NCBI RefSeq assembly: GCF_016613415.1
Contig: NZ_JACWCT010000081.1
Coordinates: 1-64,000 of the forward strand
DNA from: Methylobacterium ajmalii
GTDB taxonomy: Bacteria > Pseudomonadota > Alphaproteobacteria > Rhizobiales > Beijerinckiaceae
Direction: 5' to 3'
Length of the DNA stretch: 64,000 nucleotides
Made by a program: the position numbers and the translations under genes. The notes beneath the pieces are model-generated. The model did no database searches. It was not told the DNA's origin and saw only the letters and a program-made list of their open reading frames with translations. This document shows positions 9,985 through 19,400 of this stretch, piece after piece; positions within the stretch are counted from its first letter, which is position 1, and the number at the start of each line of letters is the position of its first letter.

Positions 9985-11901
9985 TTACGGCGTTTCCGTC
10001 ACCCCGTTTGCCTCCGAACCGACCTCGGCCGCCTCGACCGCCGAGAGCTGGTTCCTCAAGTCGAAAAGCCAGGCTTGGTTGGCTTCGGTCTCCGCCTCCG
10101 CGAACGCACGCTCGGCCGCCCGAAGTTCGCTATGTAGCGTTCCCGCCTTGCGGTGCAAGATCACGGCCTGCTGGAACGCGTCCTCCAGCCGCACCGGATC
10201 GGCGTGCGGATCCAGCAACCAGCGGTCGCCGGGGCGCACCAAGCCGGCGATTCGGCCCGCAGCCGCCGTGAGCCCGGCCCGTTCGAGCCGCGCGTCGAGG
10301 AGGGCGGCGTCGCTCGCCCCCCCCTCCGCCGCGAAGTCGAGGAGCACGCTGCGCAGCGCCCGCGCATCCGCGCCCTCGAACGCGACCTCGGCCAGCTCCT
10401 CGGCCTCGCGCGCCAGGAGTTCGGGATGGACCAGGAGGGCCGCGACGATCAGGGCCTCGCGCGAGGACGAGCCGCCGGAGAACAGCGATGAGCGGGCGAG
10501 CAGCGGGCTCGCCCGGGCGGTGAGCCGCGGCGAGACCGGCGCCGGCGGCGCTCCGCGGGCCCGCGGCACGAACGGCGCGCGCTCGCGGCCGTAGGGGCGG
10601 TCCCCGCCGCCGCCCGGCTGGCGATTGGCGTTGTTGGGGCTCAAGGAGCGCAGGCGCGCCTCGATCTCGTCGCGGTAGTAGCGCTTCAGGGTCTCGTCGC
10701 GGATGCCGCCGACGATCTCGCGCAGGCGCTGGGCGAGGCCGGCCCGGCGCTCCGGCGTGTCGACCGGGCTCATCTCGGTCTCGCGCGACCACAGCACGTC
10801 GACGAGGGGCTTGGCGCCGTCGAGCACCCGGTCGATGGCGCCCGGGCCGCCCGAGCGCAGGAGGTCGTCCGGGTCCTGGCCCTCGGGCATCAGGGCGAAG
10901 CGCAGGGATTTCCCGGGCGCCAGCGCCGGCAGGGCGACGTCGAGGGCGCGGTAGGCGGCGCGCCGGCCCGCGCCGTCGCCGTCGAAGCACAGGATCGGCT
11001 CGTCGGCCATGCGCCACAGCAGGGCGAGCTGGTCCTCGGTGAGCGCGGTGCCGAGGGAGGCCACCACCTCCGGATGGCCGGCGAGCGTCATCGCGATGGC
11101 GTCGACGTAGCCCTCGACCGCGATCACCCGGCCGGTGTCGTGGGCGCTCTTGCGGGCGGCATGATGGTTGTAGAGCATCCGCCCCTTGTGGAAGAGCGGC
11201 GTCTCGGAGGAGTTCAGGTATTTCGGCTTGGCGTCCGGGCTCATGCCGCGGCCGCCGAAGGCGACGACGCGGCCGCGCACGTCGCGGATCGGGAAGATCA
11301 CCCGGTCGCGAAAACGGTCGAACGGGACCTTGATGTCGTCGCCGGTGGTGAGAAGGTTCAGCTCCACCATCAGCTCGGCCGGCACGTCCCGGGCCGCGAG
11401 GTGGTCGCGCAGCGCGTAGCGCTCGGGCGGCGCGTAGCCGAGGCGGAAGGTGCGGCGGATCTCGCCGTCGAGCCCGCGCCCGGCGAGGTAGTCGCGGGCC
11501 CGCGCGCCGGCCCGGCCTGCGAGCTGCTCCTCGAAGAAGGCGCAGGCGAGCTCCATCACCTCGAGGGCGCCGCGCCGCCGGGTCTCGCTCTCGCGCGAGG
11601 CCTCGCTCGGCGCCGGCAGGGCCACCCCGGCCTCGGAGGCCAGGCGCTCCACCGCCTCGGGGAACGAGACGCCCTCCGTCTCCATCAGGAAGGTGAAGAT
11701 GTCGCCGTGCTTGCCGGAGGAGAAGCAGTGATAGAACTGTTTCTGGTCGTTGACGTAGAACGAGGGCGACTTCTCGGCGTTGAACGGCGACAGCCCGCGC
11801 CATTCCCGCCCCGCCTTCTTGAGGCGCACGCGCCGGCCGACGACATCGGAGGCCGGCAGGCGCGAGCGGATCTCTTCGAGCAGGTGAGGCGGATAGCGCA
11901 C
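9985..11901 (-). CDS. dnaG: DNA primase
   Basis: A 638-residue primase that makes RNA primers for replication. N-terminal zinc-binding-like domain (about residues 1-100), TOPRIM catalytic core with VIAVEGYVDAIAMTLAGH (about 260-277), EPILCFDGDGAGRRAAYRALD (about 304-324) and a C-terminal helicase-binding region after about 440. In the zinc-binding domain three of the four metal ligands known from E. coli are missing: the positions equivalent to Cys40, His43 and Cys64 are Ser38, Asn41 and Ser62, and only Cys59 remains. This loss appears common in this lineage from memory. It is upstream of rpoD, as in the classical macromolecular-synthesis arrangement. Confidence 0.97.
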   Translation of the reverse strand: MRYPPHLLEEIRSRLPASDVVGRRVRLKKAGREWRGLSPFNAEKSPSFYVNDQKQFYHCFSSGKHGDIFTFLMETEGVSFPEAVERLASEAGVALPAPSEASRESETRRRGALEVMELACAFFEEQLAGRAGARARDYLAGRGLDGEIRRTFRLGYAPPERYALRDHLAARDVPAELMVELNLLTTGDDIKVPFDRFRDRVIFPIRDVRGRVVAFGGRGMSPDAKPKYLNSSETPLFHKGRMLYNHHAARKSAHDTGRVIAVEGYVDAIAMTLAGHPEVVASLGTALTEDQLALLWRMADEPILCFDGDGAGRRAAYRALDVALPALAPGKSLRFALMPEGQDPDDLLRSGGPGAIDRVLDGAKPLVDVLWSRETEMSPVDTPERRAGLAQRLREIVGGIRDETLKRYYRDEIEARLRSLSPNNANRQPGGGGDRPYGRERAPFVPRARGAPPAPVSPRLTARASPLLARSSLFSGGSSSREALIVAALLVHPELLAREAEELAEVAFEGADARALRSVLLDFAAEGGASDAALLDARLERAGLTAAAGRIAGLVRPGDRWLLDPHADPVRLEDAFQQAVILHRKAGTLHSELRAAERAFAEAETEANQAWLFDLRNQLSAVEAAEVGSEANGVTETP

Positions 11902-11989
11902 GATGGATTCCGGTTGAGGGACCTGCCTTGTAGCGCGTCTTGGTCAGCGGAGTCCTAACGGGGGGCGGACCGGCCGCCCGGCGCGGCCG

Positions 11990-14083
11990 TCAGGCCGCCC
12001 GGACCGTGGCGAGGAAGCGGGCAACCTCGGCCGAGAGCTGCTCGGATTGCCGCGACAGTTCGGAGGAGGCCGCGAGTACCTGGGACGCCGCGGCGCCGGT
12101 CTCCTCGGCCGCGCTCGCCACCGCGGTGATCGTGTCCGTGACGGCGTGGGTGCCGGTGGCGGCCTCCGCCACGTTGCGGACGATCTCGCGGGTCGCCGCC
12201 CCCTGCTGGTCGACCGCCGTGGCGATCCCGACCGACACCCGGTCGATCTCGGCGATCCGGCCGGTGATCGCGTCGATCGCCGTCACCGCGTCGCCGGTCT
12301 TGCCCTGGATGCGGCCGATCTGGCCGGTGATCTCCTCGGTGGCCTTCGCGGTCTGGCCGGCGAGTTCCTTCACCTCCGCCGCCACCACGGCGAAACCGCG
12401 GCCGGCCGCGCCTGCGCGTGCCGCCTCGATGGTGGCGTTGAGCGCCAGCAGGTTGGTCTGGGCGGCGATCGAGGAGATCAGCCCGACCACGTCGCCGATC
12501 CGCGACACCGCCTCGCTCAGCTCGCGCATGTGCCCGGCGGTGCCCGCGGCCTCGTCGACGGCAGTGCGGGCGAGCGCGGCCGAGCCCGAGACCTGACGGC
12601 TGATCTCGCCGACCGAGGCGCCCAGCTCCTCGGCGGCGGTCGCCACCGTGCCGACATTCTCGGCGGTCTGGCCGGCGGCGGTCGCGACGGCGGTGGAGCG
12701 TCCGGCGGTCCGGGTGGCGCCCTCGGTCATCACCGCGGCGGTGGCCTGGAGCTCGGTTGCGGAGGCCGCGACCTGGCCGACGATGCCGCCGACGGCGTGC
12801 TCGAAGGCATCGGCCATCTGGCGCATGCCGGCCCGGCGCTGCTCCTCTGCCGAGGCGCGGGCGAGCGCCGTCTCCTCCTCCAGGGCCCGGGTCCGGATCA
12901 GGTTGTCGCGGAACACCTGCACGGTGGCGGCCATCGCGCCGATCTCGTCGCGGCGTCCCAGCGCCGGCACCGTCACGGCGGCGTCGCCGTCCGCCAGGGA
13001 CTGCATCGCCTGCGTCATGCGGCGGATCGGCTTGACGATGCCGAACTGCGCCACCGCGCAGCTCAGGGCCACGAGCAGGAGCGCCGCCCCGAACAGGGCC
13101 GCGTTGACGAACAGCCGGCGTTGCGCCGCCTCGGCCGAGGCATCGGCCGCCTCGACCCCGAGGGCCAGGGCCTCGTTCGCCACCGCGACGATGGTGTTGA
13201 GCTTCGGGGTGACGAATTTCTGCCACTCGGGCAGGGACATGGCGGGCTCGGCGCCCGGCGTGAAGGCGCGCAGGTTGCGCTGGAGCGCCGCCGTCACCTC
13301 GGGCGTGAAGTAGACCGCCTGCGCCGTCGCGACGGCGGCGGCGATACGCGGCGGCATCTCGCCGGTCGCGGCCTCGACGAGCCTCCACGTCGCCTCGTAG
13401 CGGCCGCGCAGGACCTGTGCGGCATCGCCCTGCTCGCTCGTCATCGGCTTCTGGCTCGACAGGACGGTGTTGACCATCACGGCGAGCGATCCGGCGGTGG
13501 CCCGGGTCGACCAGGCGTTGTTCTTGGCAGTGGTCAGCCCCCGGGTCGCGGGGTCGAGGTGGGCCATCTGGCGCTCCAGCGCGGCGGAGACCCGCTCGAG
13601 CCGGGCCAGCACCGCGTCGCCGGTCTGCAGCACCCGCGGGGCCAGGGCCTTGTCGCGGGCGCCCGCGTCGAGGCCGTAGGCCTCGTCGGCCATGCGCCGC
13701 ACGGCGAGCTGGTCGTTGTAGCCGGATTCGAGGTCCTTCAGCGCCCCGGCGAGGCCCGGCACGGCGAGGTCGGCCGGCGCGGCGAGGAGCGTCCCGATCG
13801 CGGCGTCGACACGGCCGCGATGGCCGTCGATGACCTTGCGCATCGCCCCGACCTGCTCGCCCGACAGGCCAAGGGTGGCGGCGGTGTCGCCGCGCTCCGA
13901 GCGGAACGCCTGCATCGCCTCGAGGATGCGCTGGTCGAGCTTCGCCGCGGCGGCGACGGTATGGGCGTTGCGGTAGCCGCTCCAGGCCTGGAGCACCCCG
14001 TCGAGCGTCATCGCGCCGACGATCGCACCGAGGGCCAGGGCGATCCCGAGCACCTGGGCCCGGATGGACAACAACGAACGCAC
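11990..14083 (-). CDS. Methyl-accepting chemotaxis protein
   Basis: A 697-residue receptor. An N-terminal membrane helix (about residues 8-30) is followed by a roughly 290-residue, Ala-rich and mainly helical sensor region. A second membrane helix (about 318-342, [20 protein letters not shown]) leads into a HAMP domain ([21 protein letters not shown]). The C-terminal signalling hairpin carries the conserved tip region [40 protein letters not shown]. The sensor region could be a four-helix-bundle or NIT-like domain, but I cannot name its ligand. It is monocistronic between yqeY and dnaG. Confidence 0.95.
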   Translation of the reverse strand: MRSLLSIRAQVLGIALALGAIVGAMTLDGVLQAWSGYRNAHTVAAAAKLDQRILEAMQAFRSERGDTAATLGLSGEQVGAMRKVIDGHRGRVDAAIGTLLAAPADLAVPGLAGALKDLESGYNDQLAVRRMADEAYGLDAGARDKALAPRVLQTGDAVLARLERVSAALERQMAHLDPATRGLTTAKNNAWSTRATAGSLAVMVNTVLSSQKPMTSEQGDAAQVLRGRYEATWRLVEAATGEMPPRIAAAVATAQAVYFTPEVTAALQRNLRAFTPGAEPAMSLPEWQKFVTPKLNTIVAVANEALALGVEAADASAEAAQRRLFVNAALFGAALLLVALSCAVAQFGIVKPIRRMTQAMQSLADGDAAVTVPALGRRDEIGAMAATVQVFRDNLIRTRALEEETALARASAEEQRRAGMRQMADAFEHAVGGIVGQVAASATELQATAAVMTEGATRTAGRSTAVATAAGQTAENVGTVATAAEELGASVGEISRQVSGSAALARTAVDEAAGTAGHMRELSEAVSRIGDVVGLISSIAAQTNLLALNATIEAARAGAAGRGFAVVAAEVKELAGQTAKATEEITGQIGRIQGKTGDAVTAIDAITGRIAEIDRVSVGIATAVDQQGAATREIVRNVAEAATGTHAVTDTITAVASAAEETGAAASQVLAASSELSRQSEQLSAEVARFLATVRAA

Positions 14084-14298
14084 CGCGACCTCCTGAATGC
14101 CGGAAGCCGCCGGGCTTCACGTCGACAAGACCGAAGATGACGCGAACTTCCCTAATAAAGCTCTAAATATCGCAGGGTCATACTCCAATGTTATAGCTTG
14201 AATTGTGAGAACCTTGAGAAGCGTCGGGACGCGACCGAACGGTGCGTTGCCGCCGGGATGTCGCGCAACGGTTGCCCGGTGGCCGACATACCGGCCCG

Positions 14299-14332
14299 TC
14301 CGGGAAGGGCCCCCTTCGCCGGGGGCCCGGAC
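14299..14332 (-). terminator. Probable terminator of the YqeY gene
   Basis: Just 5 bases after the stop of the YqeY gene, GTCCGGG and GGGCCCCC pair with GGGGGCCC and CCGGAC across a 6-base loop, giving a very stable GC stem with a 2-base bulge. There is no T-tract, so intrinsic termination is not certain. Confidence 0.45.
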
Positions 14333-14336
14333 CGTG

Positions 14337-14789
14337 TCAGGACAGCATCCCCTTCACCAGGGCGCTCGCCTTGGCGAAGTCCATCCGGCCGGCATAGGCG
14401 GCTTTCAGGGCGGCGATGACCTTGCCCATGTCCTTCTGCGAGGCGGCGCCGGTCTCGGCGATGGCGGCCTGGATCGCCGCGCGGGTCTCGTCCTCGTCCA
14501 TCTGCTGGGGCAGGAACTGGGCGATGATCGCGGCCTCGGCGCGCTCGCCCTCGGCGAGCTCGGGGCGACCGCCCTGGTCGTAGACCGTCGCCGATTCGTT
14601 GCGCTGCTTGATCATCTTCTGGAGCAGGGAGAAGATCTCCTCGTCGGCCAGCGGCTCCTTGCCGAGGCCGCGGGCCTCGATGTCCTTGTCCTTCAAGGCG
14701 GCCTGGATCAGCCGGACGGTGGCGAGCTTCGCCTTGTCGCCGCCCTTCATGGCGTCCTTCATCTCGGCGGTGAGGCGCTGGCGCAGCAT
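14337..14789 (-). CDS. GatB/YqeY domain-containing protein
   Basis: A 150-residue YqeY protein, related to the C-terminal tRNA-binding tail domain of the amidotransferase subunit GatB. It begins MLRQRLTAEMKDAMKGGDKA and has the family motif EIFSLLQKMIKQRNESATVY (about 51-70), then AIIAQFLPQQMDEDE and SQKDMGKVIAALK. The stand-alone protein has no firmly known role, though tRNA-related activity is suspected. It is divergent from carA, with a 184-base shared upstream region. Confidence 0.93.
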   Translation of the reverse strand: MLRQRLTAEMKDAMKGGDKAKLATVRLIQAALKDKDIEARGLGKEPLADEEIFSLLQKMIKQRNESATVYDQGGRPELAEGERAEAAIIAQFLPQQMDEDETRAAIQAAIAETGAASQKDMGKVIAALKAAYAGRMDFAKASALVKGMLS

Positions 14790-14973
14790 GCCGGTCTCCT
14801 GGTGTTCTCGTGGGGGGCGAGGCACTTGCACGATTCCTGCAAGGCTCTTGAAAGTCGAGGCGCTTGAGGGGATACCGGAGCATCCCCAGATTGACCGGGC
14901 CGCCGCCGGCCTCGTAAACAGCCGGCCGCGCCCGTCGGCCGGACCCGGCCGCGACATAAGCGAGATCAACATC

Positions 14974-16188
14974 ATGCTGCAAGACGACGCGGCCGCCCCC
15001 GCGCAACCCGAAGGCTGGGCCGAGCCCGTCGCGACCGCCCTCCTGGTGCTCGCCGACGGCACGATCCTGGAGGGTTTCGGCATCGGCGCCACCGGCGAGG
15101 CCGCCGGCGAGGTCTGCTTCAACACCGCGATGACCGGCTACCAGGAGATCCTGACCGATCCGTCCTATGCCGGGCAGATCGTCACCTTCACCTTCCCCCA
15201 CATCGGCAACGTCGGCACCAACGACGAGGACCTCGAGAGCCTCGACGCGGCGCCGGCCTCCGGCGTGCGCGGCGCGGTGATCGCATCCGCCGTCACCAAC
15301 CCGTCGAACTGGCGGTCGTCCAGCCACCTCGACGGCTGGCTGAAGGCCCGCGGCATCGTCGGCATCACCGGGGTCGACACCCGGGCGCTGACCGCGCTGA
15401 TCCGCGACCGCGGCATGCCGAACGCCATCCTGGCCAACGCCCCGGACGGCCGCTTCGACCGCGAGGCCTTGACCGCCAAGGCCGCCGCGCTCCCGCCGAT
15501 GGAGGGCCTCGACCTCGTGCCGCCGGTGACGAGCAAGGCCTCGACGGCCTGGGGCGAGACCTCCTGGCAGCACCCGGCCGGCTACGGCAACCGGGCGGCG
15601 GGCGAGGGCCTGAAGGTCGTGGCGATCGATTACGGCGTGAAGCGCAACATCCTGCGCCTCTTGGCCAAGGCCGGCTGCGACGTCACCGTGGTGCCGGCCA
15701 CCGCCACCGCCGACGAGGTGCTGGCGCTCAAGCCCGACGGCGTCTTCCTGTCGAACGGCCCGGGCGACCCGGCGGCGACCGGCGAGTACGCCGTGCCGGT
15801 GATCCGCGCCCTCCTCGACCGGAAGGTGCCGACCTTCGGCATCTGCCTCGGGCACCAGCTGATGGGCCTCGCGCTCGGCGGCCGCACCGTGAAGATGAGC
15901 CAGGGCCATCACGGCGCGAACCACCCGGTGAAGGACCACACCACCGGCAAGGTCGAGATCGTCTCGATGAACCACGGCTTCGCGGTCGATCCGTCGAGCC
16001 TGCCTTCGAACGCCGTCGAGACCCACGTCTCGCTGTTCGACGGCTCGAATTGCGGCCTGTCCCTCACCGACCGTCCGGCCTTCTCGGTGCAGCATCACCC
16101 CGAGGCATCGCCGGGCCCGCAGGACAGCCACTACCTGTTCGACCGGTTCGTCAGCCTCATGCGCGACACGAAGGGTAGCAACGCGTAA
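14974..16188 (+). CDS. carA: Carbamoyl-phosphate synthase small (glutaminase) subunit
   Basis: A 404-residue small subunit that hydrolyses glutamine and passes ammonia to CarB for arginine and pyrimidine synthesis. The N-terminal CPSase domain shows GEVCFNTAMTGYQEILTDPSYAGQ (about residues 45-68) and the C-terminal class I amidotransferase shows VFLSNGPGDP, FGICLGHQLMGLALGG with nucleophile Cys291, and FSVQHHPEASPGP with the catalytic His and Glu. I chose ATG at 14974 over earlier in-frame starts because it begins at the conserved domain with a short leader. carB is not adjacent. Confidence 0.96.
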   Translation: MLQDDAAAPAQPEGWAEPVATALLVLADGTILEGFGIGATGEAAGEVCFNTAMTGYQEILTDPSYAGQIVTFTFPHIGNVGTNDEDLESLDAAPASGVRGAVIASAVTNPSNWRSSSHLDGWLKARGIVGITGVDTRALTALIRDRGMPNAILANAPDGRFDREALTAKAAALPPMEGLDLVPPVTSKASTAWGETSWQHPAGYGNRAAGEGLKVVAIDYGVKRNILRLLAKAGCDVTVVPATATADEVLALKPDGVFLSNGPGDPAATGEYAVPVIRALLDRKVPTFGICLGHQLMGLALGGRTVKMSQGHHGANHPVKDHTTGKVEIVSMNHGFAVDPSSLPSNAVETHVSLFDGSNCGLSLTDRPAFSVQHHPEASPGPQDSHYLFDRFVSLMRDTKGSNA

Positions 16189-16198
16189 CTTCGAAAAA

Positions 16199-16319
16199 GG
16201 TTGCGGCCGGCTTCGGCCGCAGCCACAAAAAACCCGAACTCGCGGCCGATTCTCCCGGCCGTCCACGGGGCCTTCGAGCGACGACGATCCAACGATCGTC
16301 GCGGGGCCGCGAATTCGGG
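16199..16319 (+). promoter_or_regulatory. Structured untranslated segment downstream of carA
   Basis: Between carA and the next gene there are three nested or adjacent inverted repeats: GGTTGCGGCC/GGCCGCAGCC (16199-16224), an outer pair CCCGAACTCGCGGCC (16233-16247) with GGCCGCGAATTCGGG (16305-16319), and inside it CGACGATC/GATCGTCG (16282-16301). The outer pair differs from perfect at one position. It could be a carA terminator region, a leader structure for the following membrane protein gene, or a decayed repeat. No known riboswitch family is recognised. Confidence 0.4.
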
Positions 16320-16329
16320 GGCCTGCCCA

Positions 16330-16701
16330 GTGATCGACCACGCCGCGACCGACAGCTTCTCGCGCCTGCACCGCACCTTCACCACCCATCTCGGCATCGC
16401 CGTGGGCCTGGCCTGGGTGACGACCCTCGCGGCCGCAATCCAGGCGCCGTGGGTGCGCAACATCCGGGCGCTGATGGACCCGATGGCGACCCGCGTCGAG
16501 AGCACTTGGTCGTTCCTGTTCGCGATGCCGGTGGTGCTGACGCTGGCCTGGCTCGGCGCGGTCTACGGCCGCGAGACCCTGCGCGAGCTGCGCGCGCTCC
16601 CCAACGACGCCGCCGAGTTCGCGCTCGCCGCCGTCGTTGCCTTCGCGGTGTTCTACCTCTCGATCGACCGGGCGATCTCGGTCCTGCTCATCGGCGGCTA
16701 A
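16330..16701 (+). CDS. Conserved small membrane protein, unknown function
   Basis: A 123-residue protein. An N-terminal cytosolic stretch rich in polar residues (VIDHAATDSFSRLHRTFTTH) is followed by about three hydrophobic helices (around residues 24-42, 60-78 and 98-122). The start is taken as GTG at 16330, directly after the inverted-repeat structure, because the longer frame from 16201 translates the hairpins. No family is recognised. The following methyltransferase gene starts 33 bases later on the same strand. Confidence 0.65.
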   Translation: MIDHAATDSFSRLHRTFTTHLGIAVGLAWVTTLAAAIQAPWVRNIRALMDPMATRVESTWSFLFAMPVVLTLAWLGAVYGRETLRELRALPNDAAEFALAAVVAFAVFYLSIDRAISVLLIGG

Positions 16702-16734
16702 AACCCGCGTCGCGCCGGGAACGGGAGGATCGGC

Positions 16735-17427
16735 GTGGTCTCCTCCTGGCGCGAGTTCTGGGACCGCGACACCCCGATCTACGTCAGCGCCCGCCACAAG
16801 GCCCGGCACTATGCCGGGCTCGCGGACGAGATCGCCGCCATGGTGCCGCACCCGGGCGCCGTCGTCCTCGACCACGGTTGCGGCGAGGCTCTTTTCGCCG
16901 ATCGGATCGCCGAGGCCTGCGGCCGGCTCCTTCTCTGCGACGCTTCCCCGCGCCGGCGCGACGCCCTGGCCCGACGCTTCGCCGGCTCACCCCGGATCGC
17001 CGTGCTGGCGCCCGAGGACGTCGCCGCCCTGCCCGCGGCGAGCCTCGACCTCGTGGTGGCGAACTCCCTGGCGCAGTACCTCACCGACGCGGAACTCGCC
17101 GCCTGCCTGCGCGACTGGCGCCGCGCGCTCAAGCCCGGCGGCCGCCTCGTCCTCGCCGACGTGATCCCGCCGCAGCTCGGCGCCGCCGCCGACGCGACCG
17201 CCCTCCTCGCCTTCGCGCGGCGCGAGGGGTTTTTGGCAGCGGCCCTGCTGGGCCTCGTCCGCACCGTCCTATCGGATTACCGGAGCTTGCGTCGGCGGCT
17301 CGGGCTCACGCGCTACGACGAGGCCGCGATGCTGGCCCGGCTGCACGAGGCCGGCTTCACCGCCGAACGGATGCCGCGGAATCTCGGGCACAACCAGGGG
17401 CGGATGGCCTTCACGGCGCGGGCGTGA
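16735..17427 (+). CDS. Class I SAM-dependent methyltransferase
   Basis: A 230-residue protein with the SAM-binding motif I VVLDHGCGEALFADRIAEACG (about residues 43-63), an acidic loop at the end of beta-2 (LLLCDAS), DLVVANSLAQYLTDAEL (motif for beta-4) and the post-motif [15 protein letters not shown] (about 134-148). The fold matches Methyltransf_11/25-type enzymes. The residues around the C-terminus (DYRSLRRRLGLTRYDEAAM) give no substrate. It starts with GTG at 16735, following the small membrane protein gene. Confidence 0.85.
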   Translation: MVSSWREFWDRDTPIYVSARHKARHYAGLADEIAAMVPHPGAVVLDHGCGEALFADRIAEACGRLLLCDASPRRRDALARRFAGSPRIAVLAPEDVAALPAASLDLVVANSLAQYLTDAELAACLRDWRRALKPGGRLVLADVIPPQLGAAADATALLAFARREGFLAAALLGLVRTVLSDYRSLRRRLGLTRYDEAAMLARLHEAGFTAERMPRNLGHNQGRMAFTARA

Positions 17428-17448
17428 GGGATCGAGGCCAGACCGCGC

Positions 17449-17943
17449 TCACAGCGCCTGGAACATCACCAACGCATCCACATCCCCGTGGATCGGGTGC
17501 CGGAACGCCAGAGGCAGACGCCCGACCGTCTCGAAGCCAAGTGAGTGCCACAGCCGCACCGCCCGCTCGTTGGTGCTGACGACGAAGTTGAACTGCATGC
17601 CGCGGTAGCCGCGGGCGCGGGCATGCCTGAGGGAATGCTCGGCCATCCGGCGGGCGATCCCGCGCCCCGTCGCGCCCGTCCGCGTCATGTACCCGCAATT
17701 GCAGACGTGGCGTCCGCCGCCGGCCTGGTTGGCCCGCATGTAGTAGGTGCCGACGACCTCGCCCGCCTCCTCAGCGACGAAGGTCTCCTTGTCCGGCCCC
17801 ATCCAGTAGGCGAGGGCCTCCCCCTCGCCCATCTCCGGGTCGAGCGTGTAGGTCTCGCCGGCGCGGATCACCGGCGCGAGGATCGACCAGATGGCGGGGG
17901 CGTCGTCGGGGCGGGCGGGACGGATCGGCATGGCGCCGCTCAT
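17449..17943 (-). CDS. GNAT family N-acetyltransferase
   Basis: A 164-residue acetyltransferase. It starts with IRPARPDDAPAIWSILAPVI, the usual GNAT beta-1/alpha-1 pattern, and has an acetyl-CoA pyrophosphate-binding region RTGATGRGIARRMAEHSLRHA (about 88-108) with the R/Q-X-X-G-X-G/A logic, and the C-terminal NERAVRLWHSLGFETVGRLP typical of the family. The substrate is unknown. ATG at 17943 or ATG at 17931 (MPIRPARP) could be the start. It converges with the methyltransferase gene and is divergent from the amine oxidase gene. Confidence 0.85.
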   Translation of the reverse strand: MSGAMPIRPARPDDAPAIWSILAPVIRAGETYTLDPEMGEGEALAYWMGPDKETFVAEEAGEVVGTYYMRANQAGGGRHVCNCGYMTRTGATGRGIARRMAEHSLRHARARGYRGMQFNFVVSTNERAVRLWHSLGFETVGRLPLAFRHPIHGDVDALVMFQAL

Positions 17944-18067
17944 AGCGGCACGGGGCCGGACGCGGAAGCGCTGCGGCCCGGCCGGGCGGTATTTCGCCGC
18001 GAGAGGCTTGCCGGCGCTTCGGCCGCGCCGAGGTAAACTCTTACAGGAACGAACTCGGAGAACCGGG

Positions 18068-19375
18068 ATGACGCTGTCGCGTCGCTCCCTCCTGGCCGGC
18101 GCGGCCGTGCTGGCCGCCTCCGCCAGGGCCCGCGCCGCCGCGGAGGTGGAGGTCGTGGTGATCGGTGCCGGTGCCGCCGGCCTCGCCGCGGCGGCGGCGA
18201 TCCGCCGGAGCGGCCACGGCGTGGTGGTGCTGGAGGCGCGCGAGCGCATCGGCGGGCGCGCCTTCACCGAGACCGCCCTCGGCGCGGGGCGGAGCTTCGA
18301 TGCCGGCGCGCAATACGTCCACTGGGCCGAGCGCAACCCCTGGCGGGAGATCGTCCGGGCGTCGGGCGTGCGCACGAGCGACGAGTCCACCGGGTCCTGG
18401 CCGGTGCTGGTCAAGGACGGCGTGCGCGCGAGCGAGGACGAGCGGCGGCGTCGCCGGGCCGGCTTCGGGCGGGTCAGCGGCCTCCTCGACCATCCGGCCG
18501 GGCCGGACCGCGCGGTGGCGCAGGCCGTGGCGGGCGAGGACGAGGCGGTGCGGGCCGCCGCGACCGGGCTCACCCGCCTCACCCTCGGCGAGGAGCCGGA
18601 CCGCGTGTCGTCCGCGGATTACGACCAGCTCTGGTCCGGCGACGACATCTGGGTCGACGGGTACGGCGCCCTCGTCGCCCGCCACTATGCCGAGCTGCCG
18701 GTGCGCGTCGGCATGCCGGCGACGGGGATCGACTGGCGCGGCCCGGGCGTGGCGGTCGAGACGCCGGGCGGCACCCTGCGGGCGGCCTGCGCGATCGTCA
18801 CCGTGCCGGTCGGCGTGCTGGCGGCGGGCAGCGTGCGCTTCACCCCGGACCTGCCGGCGTCGACCGCCGCGGCCGTGGCGGGGCTGGGGATGGGCGCCTA
18901 CACCAAGATCGGCCTCGCCCTCGACCCGGCCAAGGCGAAGGATCTTCGCGACGCCGTGATCCTGACGAGCGGCACGCCGGGCTTCACCGCCTACCTGGAG
19001 ATGCGGCCCTTCGACAGGCCGCTGGCGGTGCTGCATTGCGGCGGCGACGGCGCCCGCGCCCTGTGCGAGGCCGGCGAGCCGGCCGCGCTCGCAGCGGCGA
19101 CAGACCATCTGACGAGCGTGTTCGGGGCCGAGATCCGGGGCGCCGTGTCGGGCGGGCGGCTCGCCGCGTGGTGGACCGATCCGTTCAGCCGGGGCAGCTA
19201 CTCCGTCGCGCGGCCGGGCCGGCTTGCCGCCCGCGAGGCCCTGCAGGTCCCCCTCGCCGAGCGGGTGTTCTTCGCCGGCGAGGCCGCGGCGGGCGGGGGC
19301 GCCATGACGGTGGGCGGCGCGACGCTCGACGGGGAGCGGGCGGCCCGCGCGGTGCTGGCGCGGCTCGGGTCCTGA
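18068..19375 (+). CDS. Tat-exported FAD-dependent amine oxidase
   Basis: A 435-residue flavin monoamine oxidase family protein. It begins with a twin-arginine signal (LSRRSLLAGAAVLAASARARA), so the folded protein should be exported to the periplasm. The dinucleotide motif VVVIGAGAAGLAAAAAIRRSG follows at about residues 29-49, then VLEARERIGGRA (about 55-66). The C-terminal amine oxidase FAD motif FFAGEAAAGGGAMTVGGA is near residues 400-418. The substrate is unknown. GATG at 18067-18070 with a GGAGAACC element just upstream sets the start. Confidence 0.88.
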   Translation: MTLSRRSLLAGAAVLAASARARAAAEVEVVVIGAGAAGLAAAAAIRRSGHGVVVLEARERIGGRAFTETALGAGRSFDAGAQYVHWAERNPWREIVRASGVRTSDESTGSWPVLVKDGVRASEDERRRRRAGFGRVSGLLDHPAGPDRAVAQAVAGEDEAVRAAATGLTRLTLGEEPDRVSSADYDQLWSGDDIWVDGYGALVARHYAELPVRVGMPATGIDWRGPGVAVETPGGTLRAACAIVTVPVGVLAAGSVRFTPDLPASTAAAVAGLGMGAYTKIGLALDPAKAKDLRDAVILTSGTPGFTAYLEMRPFDRPLAVLHCGGDGARALCEAGEPAALAAATDHLTSVFGAEIRGAVSGGRLAAWWTDPFSRGSYSVARPGRLAAREALQVPLAERVFFAGEAAAGGGAMTVGGATLDGERAARAVLARLGS

Positions 19376-19400
19376 CAGGTCGGGCTCGGGTCTGGACGGG

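Noticed and set aside
14160..14240. AT-rich patch upstream of the chemotaxis receptor as promoter
   Set aside because: A TATAAC-like element is present on the minus strand but no convincing -35 at proper spacing, so I did not list it.
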